Assembly: GCA_020637895.1 (NCBI GenBank)
Contig: JACKJP010000002.1
Coordinates: 1,054,001-1,118,000 of the forward strand
DNA length: 64,000 nucleotides
Direction of reading: 5' to 3'
DNA from: Rhodobiaceae bacterium
GTDB lineage: Bacteria > Pseudomonadota > Alphaproteobacteria > Rhizobiales > Tepidamorphaceae
Shown here: positions 51,982-61,210 of the stretch, in pieces
How positions within the stretch are numbered: position 1 is the stretch's first letter
How the letters are laid out: each line of letters starts with the position of its first letter
Notes under the pieces: generated by a model
What the model saw: the letters and a program-made list of their open reading frames with translations, nothing else
The model's database searches: none
Told to the model about the DNA's origin: nothing
Program-made: the position numbers and the translations under genes

Positions 51982-53174
51982 TGGGCGGGTTCTCCCGCTT
52001 CCTCGCGCAGCTTCCATGCCGGCACGCGTTCGGACGCCGACTTGAGCTGGCCGCACGCGGCCATGATGTCGCGGCCGCGCGGGGTCCGTACGGGCGAAGC
52101 GTAGCCGGCGCGATTGACGATATCGGCGAAGGTCTCGATGGTCTCCCAGTCGGAGCATTCGTACTCCGTGCCCGGCCACGGATTGAACGGTATGAGATTG
52201 ATCTTCGCCGGGATGCCCTTGAGCAGGCGAACAAGCTCGCGCGCTTCGGCCGGACTGTCGTTGATGCCTTTCAGCATCACATATTCGAAGGTGATGCGGC
52301 GGGCGTTGGACAGCGACGGGTAATGGCGGCAGGCGTCGAGCAGGTCCTTGAGCGGCCAGCGCTTGTTGATGGGCACGAGGACATCGCGCAGCTCGTCGCG
52401 TACCGCGTGCAGCGAAATCGCGAGCATCGTGCCCGTTTCCCTTCCCCAACGGGCAATTTCCGGCACCACGCCGGAAGTCGAAAGGGTGATGCGGCGCCTG
52501 GAGAAGGCAAGGCCGCCGGGATCGGCCGCGATCAGCATCGCATCGCGCACCGCATCGAAATTGTAGAGCGGCTCGCCCATGCCCATCAGCACCACATTGG
52601 TGACCATCCGTTCCGCGTCCGGCAGCGGCCCGTCGTCCGGCCGGGTCATGCCGGGAAAATCGCCGATGCGCTGTCGGGCGGCCAGTATCTGGGTGACGAT
52701 TTCGCCCGATGTCAGGTTGCGAACCCATTTCTGCGTGCCGGTATGGCAGAAGGTGCAGGTCAGCGTGCAGCCCACCTGGCTGGAAACGCACAGCGTGCCG
52801 CGATCATGTTCGGGAATATAGACGGTTTCCACATCGGCGGCCGGCGCACCGTCGCGCGCGGGCATCCGAAACAGCCATTTGCGGGTGCCGTCCGTCGAGA
52901 CCTGCTCGCTGACGATCTCCGGACGACCGACGTCGTAGCGTGCGGCCAGCTGATCGCGCAGATCGCGCGCGATATCGGTCATATCGGAAAAATCGTCGCT
53001 GCCGCGCGCGTAGATCCAGCGCCAGAGCTGTTCGCTGCGCATGCGAATCTGCCGTTCGGGCACGCCAGTTTCGGTCAGCGCCGCGCTGAGGGCCGCGCGA
53101 TCAAGACCGGCCAGCCAAGGCCGGGCTGGCACCGATGCCGGCCTGCTTCCCACTGAATCGAGAATCATCGTCAT
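51978..53174 (-). CDS. rlmN: RlmN: 23S rRNA/tRNA adenine-C2 methyltransferase
   Basis: 398 residues. Radical SAM cluster motif CTLTCTFC (Cys136, 140, 143), preceded by GTLCVSSQVGC; VVLMGMGEPLYN; LAISLHAVRDELR; FNPWPGTEYECSD; and the C-terminal TPRGRDIMAACGQL with the second catalytic cysteine. It methylates A2503 of 23S rRNA and A37 of some tRNAs, so it influences translational fidelity. ATG 53174 is followed by a second ATG at 53168. Confidence 0.97.
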   Translation of the reverse strand: MTMILDSVGSRPASVPARPWLAGLDRAALSAALTETGVPERQIRMRSEQLWRWIYARGSDDFSDMTDIARDLRDQLAARYDVGRPEIVSEQVSTDGTRKWLFRMPARDGAPAADVETVYIPEHDRGTLCVSSQVGCTLTCTFCHTGTQKWVRNLTSGEIVTQILAARQRIGDFPGMTRPDDGPLPDAERMVTNVVLMGMGEPLYNFDAVRDAMLIAADPGGLAFSRRRITLSTSGVVPEIARWGRETGTMLAISLHAVRDELRDVLVPINKRWPLKDLLDACRHYPSLSNARRITFEYVMLKGINDSPAEARELVRLLKGIPAKINLIPFNPWPGTEYECSDWETIETFADIVNRAGYASPVRTPRGRDIMAACGQLKSASERVPAWKLREEAGEPAH

Positions 53175-53244
53175 GCGTTTGCGGCTCCAGACCGAACGGG
53201 CTCAGTGGCCCGTGCGGCAGATCGCCGAACCCGGGCTTTTCAGC

Positions 53245-53748
53245 CTATTTGCACTCGCTTGCGACCCGGTTCAAGGCGTCCGTGATGCCCTGAAGCGAAT
53301 ATGTGTCTGTCGTGTTGGTGCCGCGTTGCGAGGTTCCGGTGACGATCATCTCGGAGCCGGCGCGCATTGCGCCAACCATGCCGGGTTCCTCGGCGGCATT
53401 CTCGACCCAGGCTTTTTCGCCCTTCGTGTAGAGCGAGAAGCTTGCGTCGCCGATCTTCGCCTGGGCCCGGCCACCGTCCTTGAACGGGTACCCGATCTCG
53501 ATGGTCACTTCATTGGTGACATTCTCGCCCGGACGCGACGTGACGAAAACATAGATGTCTCCGCGCTTCACGCCGTCGGGCTTGGAATCCTTGGGTTTGG
53601 ACAGCGCGAAACAGACTTTCGAACTGCCGGTCGATGCCACGTAAACTCCCCAGTCCTTGTACTGGGCGATACCTTCCGGCGATTGCGCCAGAGCCGGCGC
53701 GGCGGAAAGTACTACGATGGCGGCGATTGCGTGTTTTCTAAAATCCAT
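53245..53748 (-). CDS. invasion-associated locus B (IalB) family protein
   Basis: 167 residues. Signal peptide about 1-21 (ending PALA), then the IalB domain: YKDWGVYVAS, VCFALSKPKDSKP, IYVFVTSRPGENVTNEVTIEIGYPF, and a C-terminal Cys in VASEC that could pair with Cys46. Periplasmic protein of unknown biochemical function; the name comes from Bartonella, but non-pathogenic rhizobia carry several copies. It lies 70 bp upstream of rlmN on the same strand, the usual neighbourhood. Confidence 0.9.
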   Translation of the reverse strand: MDFRKHAIAAIVVLSAAPALAQSPEGIAQYKDWGVYVASTGSSKVCFALSKPKDSKPDGVKRGDIYVFVTSRPGENVTNEVTIEIGYPFKDGGRAQAKIGDASFSLYTKGEKAWVENAAEEPGMVGAMRAGSEMIVTGTSQRGTNTTDTYSLQGITDALNRVASECK

Positions 53749-53880
53749 GAGTCCCCAACCTGCGTGTTACGCACTACTAACCGGAGGTGTAGCTGCTTGT
53801 CGACACCCTCATGCCGCTTGCGTACAGCATGCACGCCTCCTGCCCCTTGAGTGCATTTCCCCCATAATGGCGGCGAGAAT

Positions 53881-53909
53881 TTGACAAGTCGTAACAATTG
53901 GCAACATCT
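53881..53909 (+). promoter_or_regulatory. possible sigma-70 promoter of the quinone oxidoreductase gene
   Basis: TTGACA (53881-53886), 17-nt spacer, ACATCT (53904-53909). The -35 is perfect and the -10 poor. It lies about 80 bp before the ATG at 53993 in a 244-bp divergent intergenic region. Confidence 0.4.
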
Positions 53910-53992
53910 GTTTGCGCCGCGCGTGCGGTTCCGGCGCCCGCCGGAACGCTTTACAAAATCACCCTTCAGATCATTCCGTTCGAGGAACTACG

Positions 53993-54967
53993 ATGAAAGC
54001 CCTGCTGTGCAAAAAATTCGGTCCGCCTAGCGATCTGGTCGTCGAGGACATTCCCGAGCCCAGGCCGGACGAGGGGCAGGTCATCGTCGATGTCGCGGCG
54101 GTCGGCCTCAATTTCCTCGATACGCTGATCATTCGCGGCAAGTATCAGGCAAAGCCGGAAATGCCATTCTCCCCCGGCGCCGAGTTCGCCGGCACGATCA
54201 GCGCGCTCGGCAAGGGCGTTACCGGATACAGGGTCGGCGAGCGTGTCGCCGGCATCTCCGGCTGGGGCTCGGCTCGCCAGAAACTTGCGATCAAGGCCGA
54301 AGGGCTCGTCCACGTGCCCGACGAAGTCGATTTCGACGTCGCCGCTTCGGGCGTGATCGCATACGGCACCAGCTATCACGCGCTGAAGGACCGGGGCGAA
54401 CTGAAACCGGGCGAAACCCTTGCCGTTCTGGGTGCGTCGGGCGGCGTCGGGCTTGCGGCGGTCGAGCTGGGCAAGGTGATGGGGGCGAAGGTCATCGCCT
54501 GCGCTTCTTCGGACGAGAAGCTGGCGATCTGCAAGGAGAAGGGCGCGGATGTCCTCGTCAACTATACGCCGGAAAACCTGAAGGATGCGCTGCGCGAAGC
54601 AACCGGGGGTCAGGGTGTCGACGTCGTCTATGACGCGGTCGGCGGCGATTTTGCCGAACCGGCGCTCCGCGGGTGCGCGTTCTTCTCGCGCTACCTCGTG
54701 GTCGGTTTTGCGGCCGGTTACATTCCGAAGATTCCGCTCAATCTCACGCTCCTGAAATCCTGCGACATTCGCGGCGTGGAATGGGGCAAGTGGAAGCTTT
54801 ACCACCAGGAAATCAATGCCGAGAACGACCGGCAGATCATGCAGTGGCATGTAGAACGCAAGCTGAAGATGCCGATCCACGGCGTCTATTCGCTTGAGGA
54901 CATGCCCCGGGCGCTGGAAGAATTCGACAACCGGCAGGTCGTCGGCAAGGTTATCGTTCACCCTTGA
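53993..54967 (+). CDS. NADPH:quinone oxidoreductase (zinc-less MDR family)
   Basis: 324 residues from ATG 53993 (GAGGAA). GroES-like N-terminal domain (about 25-120: VGLNFLDTLIIRGKYQ, PGAEFAGTI), Rossmann domain with VLGASGGVGLAAVELGK, then DVVYDAVGG. The structural zinc cysteines of alcohol dehydrogenases are absent, as in quinone oxidoreductases. It reduces quinones or enoyl compounds with NADPH. The last 10 bp overlap the convergent ykvA-like gene. Confidence 0.93.
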   Translation: MKALLCKKFGPPSDLVVEDIPEPRPDEGQVIVDVAAVGLNFLDTLIIRGKYQAKPEMPFSPGAEFAGTISALGKGVTGYRVGERVAGISGWGSARQKLAIKAEGLVHVPDEVDFDVAASGVIAYGTSYHALKDRGELKPGETLAVLGASGGVGLAAVELGKVMGAKVIACASSDEKLAICKEKGADVLVNYTPENLKDALREATGGQGVDVVYDAVGGDFAEPALRGCAFFSRYLVVGFAAGYIPKIPLNLTLLKSCDIRGVEWGKWKLYHQEINAENDRQIMQWHVERKLKMPIHGVYSLEDMPRALEEFDNRQVVGKVIVHP

Positions 54968-55359
54968 GCAGAACGGGGACGCGCCGGCGCGGCGACGCCT
55001 TCATTGTCGTCGCTCAGGGTTTCCCGGGCGGCCTGGCGGTGCCGTTCCCGAATGTGCGCGCCGGCCATGCGGACCGCGGCCCAGAGCACGGCTGCGTCGT
55101 CGGTAAATCCGACGACAGTGAAGATGTCCGGGATCGCATCCATCGGCAGGATGAAATAGGCGAGCGCGCCCAGCAGCGTCGCCTTCACCCGCATCGGGGT
55201 CTGGGGATCGAAGGCTGCGTAATAGGCGGCGAGAAGATCTTCCGAGAACGGGATCGCACGCGCATAGCGGCGCCATTTCGGCCAGAAATCGCGCCTGACA
55301 TTCTTCTCGCGTTCGTCCGTCTGGTTCATTCCCTGCTCTTTCAGAGGCGCTTCAGCCAT
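54958..55359 (-). CDS. YkvA/DUF1232 family protein
   Basis: 133 residues if begun at ATG 55359; ATG 55374 and 55329 are also possible and the ribosome sites do not decide. The DUF1232 core is evident: LLGALAYFILPMDAIPDIFTVVGFTDDAAVLWAAV, one hydrophobic hairpin with conserved Pro and Asp. N-terminal part is charged (RRDFWPKWRRYARAIPF). Membrane-associated, function unknown. Confidence 0.86.
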   Translation of the reverse strand: MAEAPLKEQGMNQTDEREKNVRRDFWPKWRRYARAIPFSEDLLAAYYAAFDPQTPMRVKATLLGALAYFILPMDAIPDIFTVVGFTDDAAVLWAAVRMAGAHIRERHRQAARETLSDDNEGVAAPARPRSAQG

Positions 55360-55489
55360 CGCATGCACCGTCATTGAGATGGGATCGACCTGCACGCGTG
55401 GCAAGAAACGGTAGAAACAAGGCGCATTGCGCCGCTGGCGCATATTGCCATACGAAGGCGTGCAGGCGCGTAACGGGAGGGCAAATCCG

Positions 55490-56275
55490 ATGAAACTCGA
55501 CAATTCCATCGCCGCGGTCGTCACCGGCGGGGCTTCCGGGCTTGGCGCGGCCACCGCCCGGGCATTGGCAGCCAGGGGCGTAAGGGTTGCGATATTCGAC
55601 ATGTCGGACGCGGCGGGAGAAAAGGTCTCCGCAGAAATCGGCGGGGTCTTCTGCAAGGTCAACGTTGCCGATCCGGCAAGCGTCGCCGCCGGCCTTGAAA
55701 AGGCCCGTGCCGCTCACGGGCAGGAGCGCGTCTGCGTGAACTGCGCGGGCATCGTGATCGGCGAGAAGACGGTCGTCAGCAATCGCGAGACCGGCGCTTT
55801 TGCGGCGCACGATCCGGCGGCTTTCGCCAGGGTTGTGTCGGTCAATCTGAACGGCAGCTTTATTGTTGCCTCCCAGTCGGCGGCCGGCATGGCAGGCGCC
55901 GAACCGCTGACCGCCGACGGCGAGCGGGGTGTCATCGTCTTCACCTCTTCCATCGCGGCTGTCGAAGGGCAGATCGGGCAGGTCGCCTATTCGGCCTCGA
56001 AGGGCGGCGTTGCCGGCATGGTGCTGCCGATGGCGCGCGATCTTTCGCGCAAAGGCATTCGCGCCAACGCGATCATGCCGGGTCTTTTCCAGACGGCCAT
56101 GCTCGAGGGCTTGGACGAAGAAATCCAGAAGCGCGTCGGCGCAACCGTGCCGTTTCCCTCGCGTACCGGCAAGCCGTCGGAATATGCCGCGCTGGTCATG
56201 CATATCTGCGAGAACGAAATGCTGAACGGTACGGCGATCCGTCTCGACGGCGCGATCCGGCTGACGCCGCGCTGA
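55490..56275 (+). CDS. SDR-family 3-hydroxyacyl-CoA dehydrogenase (HSD10 type)
   Basis: 261 residues from ATG 55490 (GGGAGG). NAD-binding TGGASGLG (12-19), NCAG (84-87), and catalytic Ser154, Tyr167 and Lys171 (YSASKGG). The insertion around VVSNRETGAFAAHDPAAF and the C-terminal LNGTAIRLDGAIRL fit the HSD10-like group, which oxidises 3-hydroxyacyl-CoA or 3-hydroxy-2-methylbutyryl-CoA with NAD. It stands alone. The stop is 6 bp from that of convergent phhB. Confidence 0.92.
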   Translation: MKLDNSIAAVVTGGASGLGAATARALAARGVRVAIFDMSDAAGEKVSAEIGGVFCKVNVADPASVAAGLEKARAAHGQERVCVNCAGIVIGEKTVVSNRETGAFAAHDPAAFARVVSVNLNGSFIVASQSAAGMAGAEPLTADGERGVIVFTSSIAAVEGQIGQVAYSASKGGVAGMVLPMARDLSRKGIRANAIMPGLFQTAMLEGLDEEIQKRVGATVPFPSRTGKPSEYAALVMHICENEMLNGTAIRLDGAIRLTPR

Positions 56276-56281
56276 TCTTTC

Positions 56282-56569
56282 TCAGATAAGCGCGTCCATC
56301 CTTGCGGCAAGCCTGAAATCGAGCTCGGTCAGTCCGCCGGCCGAATGGGTTGTCAGGCGGACCTCGACGCGGTCGTAGACATTCTTCCAGTCCGGATGGT
56401 GATCCATCGTCTCCGCGGCGAGACCGGCGCGCACCATGAAGCCGAGCGCTTCAGAGAAATTCTCGAACCTGAACGTCTTTTCGATGGCCTTGCCGTCTGT
56501 CGAAAGAGCCCAGCCTTCAAGCGCGCCGATCGCTTCTGCGATATCCGCCTTTTTCAGTTGGTCTGCCAT
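56282..56569 (-). CDS. phhB: PhhB: pterin-4a-carbinolamine dehydratase
   Basis: 95 residues, full length for the family. Active-site TMDHHPDW (55-61, His57 and His58) and a third histidine in LTTHSAGGLTELD. It dehydrates 4a-hydroxytetrahydrobiopterin, normally serving phenylalanine hydroxylase; no phhA is in the window. The start overlaps the thpR end by 16 bp on the same strand, so they are co-transcribed. Confidence 0.95.
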   Translation of the reverse strand: MADQLKKADIAEAIGALEGWALSTDGKAIEKTFRFENFSEALGFMVRAGLAAETMDHHPDWKNVYDRVEVRLTTHSAGGLTELDFRLAARMDALI

Positions 56570-57138
56570 CCGTAGTCGCTCTCGTGGGCGTATTCGAATC
56601 CGGCAAGGGGAAATGTCTCTTCGGCGATATAGGGACCGCCGCCCTCGAATTCGCGGGCGGAAAACAGCGCAAAGCTTTCGACCGAAAATTCCGGCGCACG
56701 GAAATCGCCGTAGAGATCGAGGTAGCGGGCGACATCATGGACCGCGACATGGCGCAGGCGTGCGATCGTCACATGCGGCTGGAACTTGCGCCCCTCGGCG
56801 CGCAGACCCATTCGTTGCAGCAGCCGTTCCTGCTCGGCCTGCAATTCCATCAGCGCGGGAGATGGCGCGACGCCCGCCCAGATCGTGTGCGGTTTGTTGC
56901 CACCGAACACGCCGACGCCCGACATACGCAGGTCAAAGCCAAAACGGCTGATCGCGGAAAGCTGGTGAACGACCTCGTTCGCGGTGCGCATGTCGACATC
57001 GCCGATGAAGCGCAGCGTCATGTGGTAGTTCTGCGGATCGGCCCACCGCGCGCCGGCAAGGCCGCCGCGCAACATGGACAGAAAGCGCCGTGTTTCGTCT
57101 GGGATCTGAATTCCGGTGAACAGTCTCGGCATGGCCAT
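56554..57138 (-). CDS. thpR: ThpR: RNA 2',3'-cyclic phosphodiesterase (2H family)
   Basis: 194 residues. The two HxTx motifs of the 2H phosphoesterases are present: HMTL (39-42) and HVTI (122-125). N-terminal RLFTGIQIPDE and GVGVFGGNKPHTIWAGV match the bacterial family once called 2'-5' RNA ligase. It opens 2',3'-cyclic phosphates on RNA. Overlaps phhB; the esterase gene lies 39 bp upstream on the same strand. Confidence 0.94.
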   Translation of the reverse strand: MAMPRLFTGIQIPDETRRFLSMLRGGLAGARWADPQNYHMTLRFIGDVDMRTANEVVHQLSAISRFGFDLRMSGVGVFGGNKPHTIWAGVAPSPALMELQAEQERLLQRMGLRAEGRKFQPHVTIARLRHVAVHDVARYLDLYGDFRAPEFSVESFALFSAREFEGGGPYIAEETFPLAGFEYAHESDYGWQTN

Positions 57139-57177
57139 GTTCCTTCCCGGTTCGCGCCGGGGCGGTCCCGGTCAGCG

Positions 57178-57867
57178 TCAGCGAATCGCTTCGATGAACG
57201 CCGTGACCGATGGCACCATGCGCGAGACGATCTCCGCAACCCCCTTTTTATTGGGGTGAAGCCCGTCGGGCTGGTTGAGATCCGGGTCGCCAGCGACGCC
57301 GTCGAGAAAAAACGGATAGAGCAACGCGCCATGCTCGTCCGCGAGCTGCTCGAACATGCCGTCGAACGCGGCGACATATTCGGCGCCCATGTTGGGCGGC
57401 GCGCGCATGCCTGCGATCAGCACGGGGATATCGCGGGCATTGAGCTTGTCGAGGATGCTGTTCAGCGCCGCATAGGTTTTCTTGGGATCGATGCCGCGAA
57501 GCGCGTCATTGGCGCCAAGCTCTAGAATGACGCCCTGCGTGTCCGCCGGCACGGCCCATTCGAGGCGTTCAAGACCGCCTGAAGCGGTATCGCCGGAAAC
57601 GCCGGCATTGACGATCGTGACATCGGTGCCGGCGAGCCGAAGGGCCTTTTCCAGCTGTTCGGCAAAACCTTCGCCGGGCGCAAGGCCATAACCGGCTGTC
57701 AGGCTGTCGCCGAGCGCAACGATCTTGACCGCGTCGGCCCTGGCGCCGTTCGAAGCCAGCGCGACGAATGCGGCCGCCACCAGTGCGAGCAAAAAACCCG
57801 ACGCCTTGCGGCCTTGGCGCTCGCCTTCAGAGAACCCATATGGACGAGGGAAAAAAGCAATCTTCAC
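57178..57867 (-). CDS. arylesterase / TesA-like SGNH lipase
   Basis: 229 residues from GTG 57867; GAGAGG lies six bases upstream, better than any other start. Signal peptide about 20-45 (SGFLLALVAAAFVALASNGARADA). SGNH blocks are intact: GDSLTAGYGL (nucleophile Ser55), AGVSGDT (Gly), LGANDALRG (Asn) and DGLHPN (Asp-His). Periplasmic esterase or lysophospholipase. It is divergent from a YbbA/YbbP-type ABC system, the same arrangement as tesA-ybbAP in E. coli, implying a shared job in lipid handling. Confidence 0.93.
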   Translation of the reverse strand: MKIAFFPRPYGFSEGERQGRKASGFLLALVAAAFVALASNGARADAVKIVALGDSLTAGYGLAPGEGFAEQLEKALRLAGTDVTIVNAGVSGDTASGGLERLEWAVPADTQGVILELGANDALRGIDPKKTYAALNSILDKLNARDIPVLIAGMRAPPNMGAEYVAAFDGMFEQLADEHGALLYPFFLDGVAGDPDLNQPDGLHPNKKGVAEIVSRMVPSVTAFIEAIR

Positions 57868-57902
57868 GTAAAGCCTCTCAAGCAAGACACCTCGGGGGAC
57901 CA

Positions 57903-58610
57903 ATGACTGAACCGGCAATTGCCCTCGACGACGTGTATGTCAGTCTCGGCGACGGCGCCGCCCGCGTCGATATCCTGCGCGGGCTCAATCTCAATATAGG
58001 GCAGGGCGAGGCGATTGCGATCCTTGGACCATCGGGCTCGGGAAAATCGACGCTGCTGATGGTCATGGCCGGGCTCGAGCGCATCACCGGCGGTGGCATA
58101 ACTGTCGCTGGCGGACGGATCGACGCCATGAACGAAGACGATCTCGCCGCCTTCCGCGGCCGCAATCTCGGCATCGTCTTCCAGTCCTTCAACCTCATTC
58201 CAACGATGACGGCGCTTGAAAATGTAGCGGTTCCGCTGGAGCTTGCAGGCCGGCGCGACGCGTTCGAGCGGGCGGCGGAGGAATTGCGCCTCGTCGGGCT
58301 GGAAGCGCGGCTTTCGCACTATCCGGGCCAACTCTCCGGCGGCGAACAGCAGCGCGTTGCGATCGCACGAGCGATGGCACCCTCGCCGCCGATCCTTTTT
58401 GCCGACGAGCCGACGGGCAATCTCGACGAAAAGACCGGTCGAGAAATCGCCGATCTGATCTTCAGCCTGAAAGACAGACGCGGCGCGACGCTTATCCTTG
58501 TCACCCACGACCCGGCCCTGGCGCGGCGGTGCGAACGTATCGTCACCATTGGCGGCGGCGTGATCGCCGACGACAGTAGCGCCGAAGCCTTCGAAGCCGC
58601 GCGCGCATGA
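57903..58610 (+). CDS. YbbA-type ABC transporter ATP-binding protein
   Basis: 235 residues from ATG 57903 (GGGGGA). MacB/LolD class ATPase: Walker A LGPSGSGKST (41-50), Q-loop FQSFNLIPTMTALENVAVPLE, signature LSGGEQQR, Walker B ILFADEP, His in VTHD. Its stop overlaps the ATG of the permease gene (ATGA). It drives the FtsX-like permease in mechanotransmission, probably extracting a hydrophobic substrate from the inner membrane for the esterase encoded divergently. Confidence 0.94.
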   Translation: MTEPAIALDDVYVSLGDGAARVDILRGLNLNIGQGEAIAILGPSGSGKSTLLMVMAGLERITGGGITVAGGRIDAMNEDDLAAFRGRNLGIVFQSFNLIPTMTALENVAVPLELAGRRDAFERAAEELRLVGLEARLSHYPGQLSGGEQQRVAIARAMAPSPPILFADEPTGNLDEKTGREIADLIFSLKDRRGATLILVTHDPALARRCERIVTIGGGVIADDSSAEAFEAARA

Positions 58611-61150
58611 GGGGCGCCAGCACCGCCTTCCGTTTTGCCCTGCGCGAGTTGCGCGGCGGCCTGAAGGGCTTTGGCGTCTTCATCGCCTGCATCATCCTCG
58701 GTGTGGCCGCGATCGCCGCGGTCGGCTCGGTTTCGCGGGCACTCGTCACCGGGCTCTTGTCCGACGGCGGCCTGATCCTGGGCGGCGATCTTTCAGCCTC
58801 GGTCATTCACCGCGAGGCCGGACCGGAAGAAATGGACCTTCTGACCGGACTTGGGCGGGTAAGTGCCATCGCGACGGTACGCGGAATGGCGCGAAACGAG
58901 GCCGGCGATGCCCAGACGCTCGTTGAAATCAAGGCCGTGGACGGTGCCTATCCGCTATACGGTTCGCTCGAGCTTGAACCGGGCGCCATCGATCCCGGGC
59001 TTGCGCCTTCCGGCGGGACATACGGGGTCTATGCCGAGGCCGGTCTGACCGACAGGCTCGGCATCGGGGTCGGCGATCCGGTTCTGGTCGGCAATATCCG
59101 CCTGCAGTTGCGGGGCATCATCGATCGCGAGCCGGACCGTCTTGCCGGCGGCATCGGCTTCGGCCCTCGGCTGATGATGTCGCGCGAAGCGCTGTCAGCA
59201 AGCGGGCTGATCCAGCCGGGAAGCCTTGTGCGCTATCACTACCGCGTGGCTCTAACCGGCGAGGCAAGCGATGCCGCTGTTGCCGCGGCCAAGACCGAGC
59301 TTGACGGAAAGCTGGCCGATCAGGGCTACCGCGTGACATCGCGCAGCGATGCCGCGCCCGGCCTCAGGTCGCAGATCGAGCTCTTCTCGCAGTTTCTGAC
59401 GCTTGTCGGGCTGACGGCCCTGATGGTCGGTGGCGTCGGCATTGCCAATGCTGTCAGGTCTCATCTCGACGGGCGGCTTCGGACAATCGCGACCCTCAAG
59501 GCGCTTGGCGCCAGCAACGGGTTCGTCACCCAGGTCTATCTCTACCAGATCGGCATCATCGCGCTCGGCGCGATCGTTATCGGCGCGGCAATTGGGGCGC
59601 TCGCACCGCTCGGCGCGCAGTCGCTTGCGGAGGCGCTGCTGCCGATTCCGGTCAGGAGCGAGGGCCTCTATCCGGCGGAACTGGCGATGGCCGGCCTGTT
59701 CTCGTTGCTCGCCGCGCTCGGTTTCACGCTGTGGCCGCTCGGCCGGGTCCACAACATTCCGGTCAGTGCGATTTATCGCGACCGCGTGGCACCCATGGCA
59801 AACAGACCGCCGCTGCGCTTCATCGTTGCGTCCGCGGCGGTGGCGCTCATCCTCGGCGCATTGGTGCTTACCGTGTCGGAAGACAAGCGCGTGGCGCTGA
59901 TCTTCATGGGCTCGCTCGCCGCATCGTTCGTCCTCCTGCAGCTGATCGGGCGCCTCGTCATGATGGCGGCGCGACGGGCCGCGACGCCGCGCTCGGCGAT
60001 AGCCCGGCTGGCGCTGGCGAATATCCACCGCCCGGGCGCGCTCACGGCCTCAATCGTGCTGTCGCTCGGTCTTGGGCTGACGCTTCTGGTCACGCTGGCG
60101 CTGATCGACAGCAATATAAGCCGGCAGTTGACCACCTCGTTGCCGGAACGCGCGCCGAGTTTCTTTTTCATCGACGTGCCGCGCGAAGAGGTCGGCGATC
60201 TGACGACGCTGATCGGCAAGGAGGCGCCGCAGGGGAAGGTGGAAGAGGTGCCGATGCTGCGCGGCCGCTTCGTCTCGCTGGCCGGGCGCAATCCTGAGGA
60301 TGTACAGGCCTCGCCCGACGCCCAGTGGGCGCTCCGTGGCGATCGCGGGATCACCTACAGCAAGGTCTTGCCGGAAAATTCGCGGCTCGTTGAAGGACAA
60401 TGGTGGCCGGAAAACTATGACGGGCCGCCGCTGGTCTCGTTCGAGGACGAAATCGCCAGGGGCCTGGGTCTCAAGATCGGCGACAAGGTCACCGTCAATG
60501 TGCTTGGCCGGGAAATCGAGGCGACCATTGCGAACCTGCGCTCGGTCGAATGGACGTCGCTCGGGATCAATTTCGTCATGGTCTTTTCGCCCAATACCTT
60601 TGCAGGCGCGCCGCACATGATGCTGGCGACCGTGACGTTACCGGGCAATGCCGGAATTGCCGAGGAAGCGGCGCTGGCGCGCGCGGTGGCGCAGCAGTTT
60701 CCGACAATCACCAGCGTTCGGGTGAAGGAAGCGCTGGACGCGGTGAATTCGCTGGTCGGCAAACTCGCATGGGCGGTCAGGGCGGCGAGCGCCGTCGCGC
60801 TCATCGCCGCCGTCCTCGTCCTCGCCGGCGCGCTTGCCGCAAGTCATAGCCATCGCATCGCCGACGCGGTCATCCTGAAGATGCTCGGCGCCAGGCGCGG
60901 CCAGCTCGTACAGGCCTATCTGCTTGAGTTTCTCGCCATCGGCGTCGCGACGGCACTGTTTGCCGTGCTTGCCGGCAGCGTTATCGCCTGGGGGGTCCTT
61001 ACCCACGTCATGCATGTCGAATTTGCGCCGAACTGGGTGCTTTCGGGGGTGTCCGTGGCGGTTGCGCTGGCCGTGACGATCGCGATCGGTCTTTTCGGCA
61101 CCCGCCGGGCCCTTGCCGGCAAGCCGGCGAGCGTCCTGCGGAACCTGTAA
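58607..61150 (+). CDS. YbbP-type FtsX-like ABC permease
   Basis: 847 residues with about ten membrane helices in two FtsX-type blocks (roughly 250-390 and 720-840) plus helices at 20-45 and 400-500, and large periplasmic domains after the first helix (about 50-240) and between 500 and 710. Landmarks: FRFALRELRGGLKGFGVFI at the start, LTALMVGGVGIANAVRSHLDGRLRTIATLKALGAS, and the mirrored ADAVILKMLGARRGQLVQAYLLEF. Size and layout match E. coli YbbP. Partner of the ATPase at 57903. Confidence 0.92.
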   Translation: MRGASTAFRFALRELRGGLKGFGVFIACIILGVAAIAAVGSVSRALVTGLLSDGGLILGGDLSASVIHREAGPEEMDLLTGLGRVSAIATVRGMARNEAGDAQTLVEIKAVDGAYPLYGSLELEPGAIDPGLAPSGGTYGVYAEAGLTDRLGIGVGDPVLVGNIRLQLRGIIDREPDRLAGGIGFGPRLMMSREALSASGLIQPGSLVRYHYRVALTGEASDAAVAAAKTELDGKLADQGYRVTSRSDAAPGLRSQIELFSQFLTLVGLTALMVGGVGIANAVRSHLDGRLRTIATLKALGASNGFVTQVYLYQIGIIALGAIVIGAAIGALAPLGAQSLAEALLPIPVRSEGLYPAELAMAGLFSLLAALGFTLWPLGRVHNIPVSAIYRDRVAPMANRPPLRFIVASAAVALILGALVLTVSEDKRVALIFMGSLAASFVLLQLIGRLVMMAARRAATPRSAIARLALANIHRPGALTASIVLSLGLGLTLLVTLALIDSNISRQLTTSLPERAPSFFFIDVPREEVGDLTTLIGKEAPQGKVEEVPMLRGRFVSLAGRNPEDVQASPDAQWALRGDRGITYSKVLPENSRLVEGQWWPENYDGPPLVSFEDEIARGLGLKIGDKVTVNVLGREIEATIANLRSVEWTSLGINFVMVFSPNTFAGAPHMMLATVTLPGNAGIAEEAALARAVAQQFPTITSVRVKEALDAVNSLVGKLAWAVRAASAVALIAAVLVLAGALAASHSHRIADAVILKMLGARRGQLVQAYLLEFLAIGVATALFAVLAGSVIAWGVLTHVMHVEFAPNWVLSGVSVAVALAVTIAIGLFGTRRALAGKPASVLRNL

Positions 61151-61180
61151 AGCATGCTTCAAACCGACGCGCCGCAAACC

Positions 61181-61210
61181 CTTGCTGGGAGGGAAAAACA
61201 TCCCCATATT
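61181..61210 (+). promoter_or_regulatory. sigma-32-type promoter (overlaps ybhL leader region)
   Basis: CTTG at 61181-61184, 17 nt, then CCCCATATT at 61202-61210: almost the textbook heat-shock promoter, 36 bp before the ATG of the BI-1 gene. The segment from GCAAACCC (about 61174) to the ATG also resembles, from memory, the conserved ybhL leader motif reported upstream of these genes in Rhizobiales; that motif may partly reflect the promoter. Confidence 0.62.
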
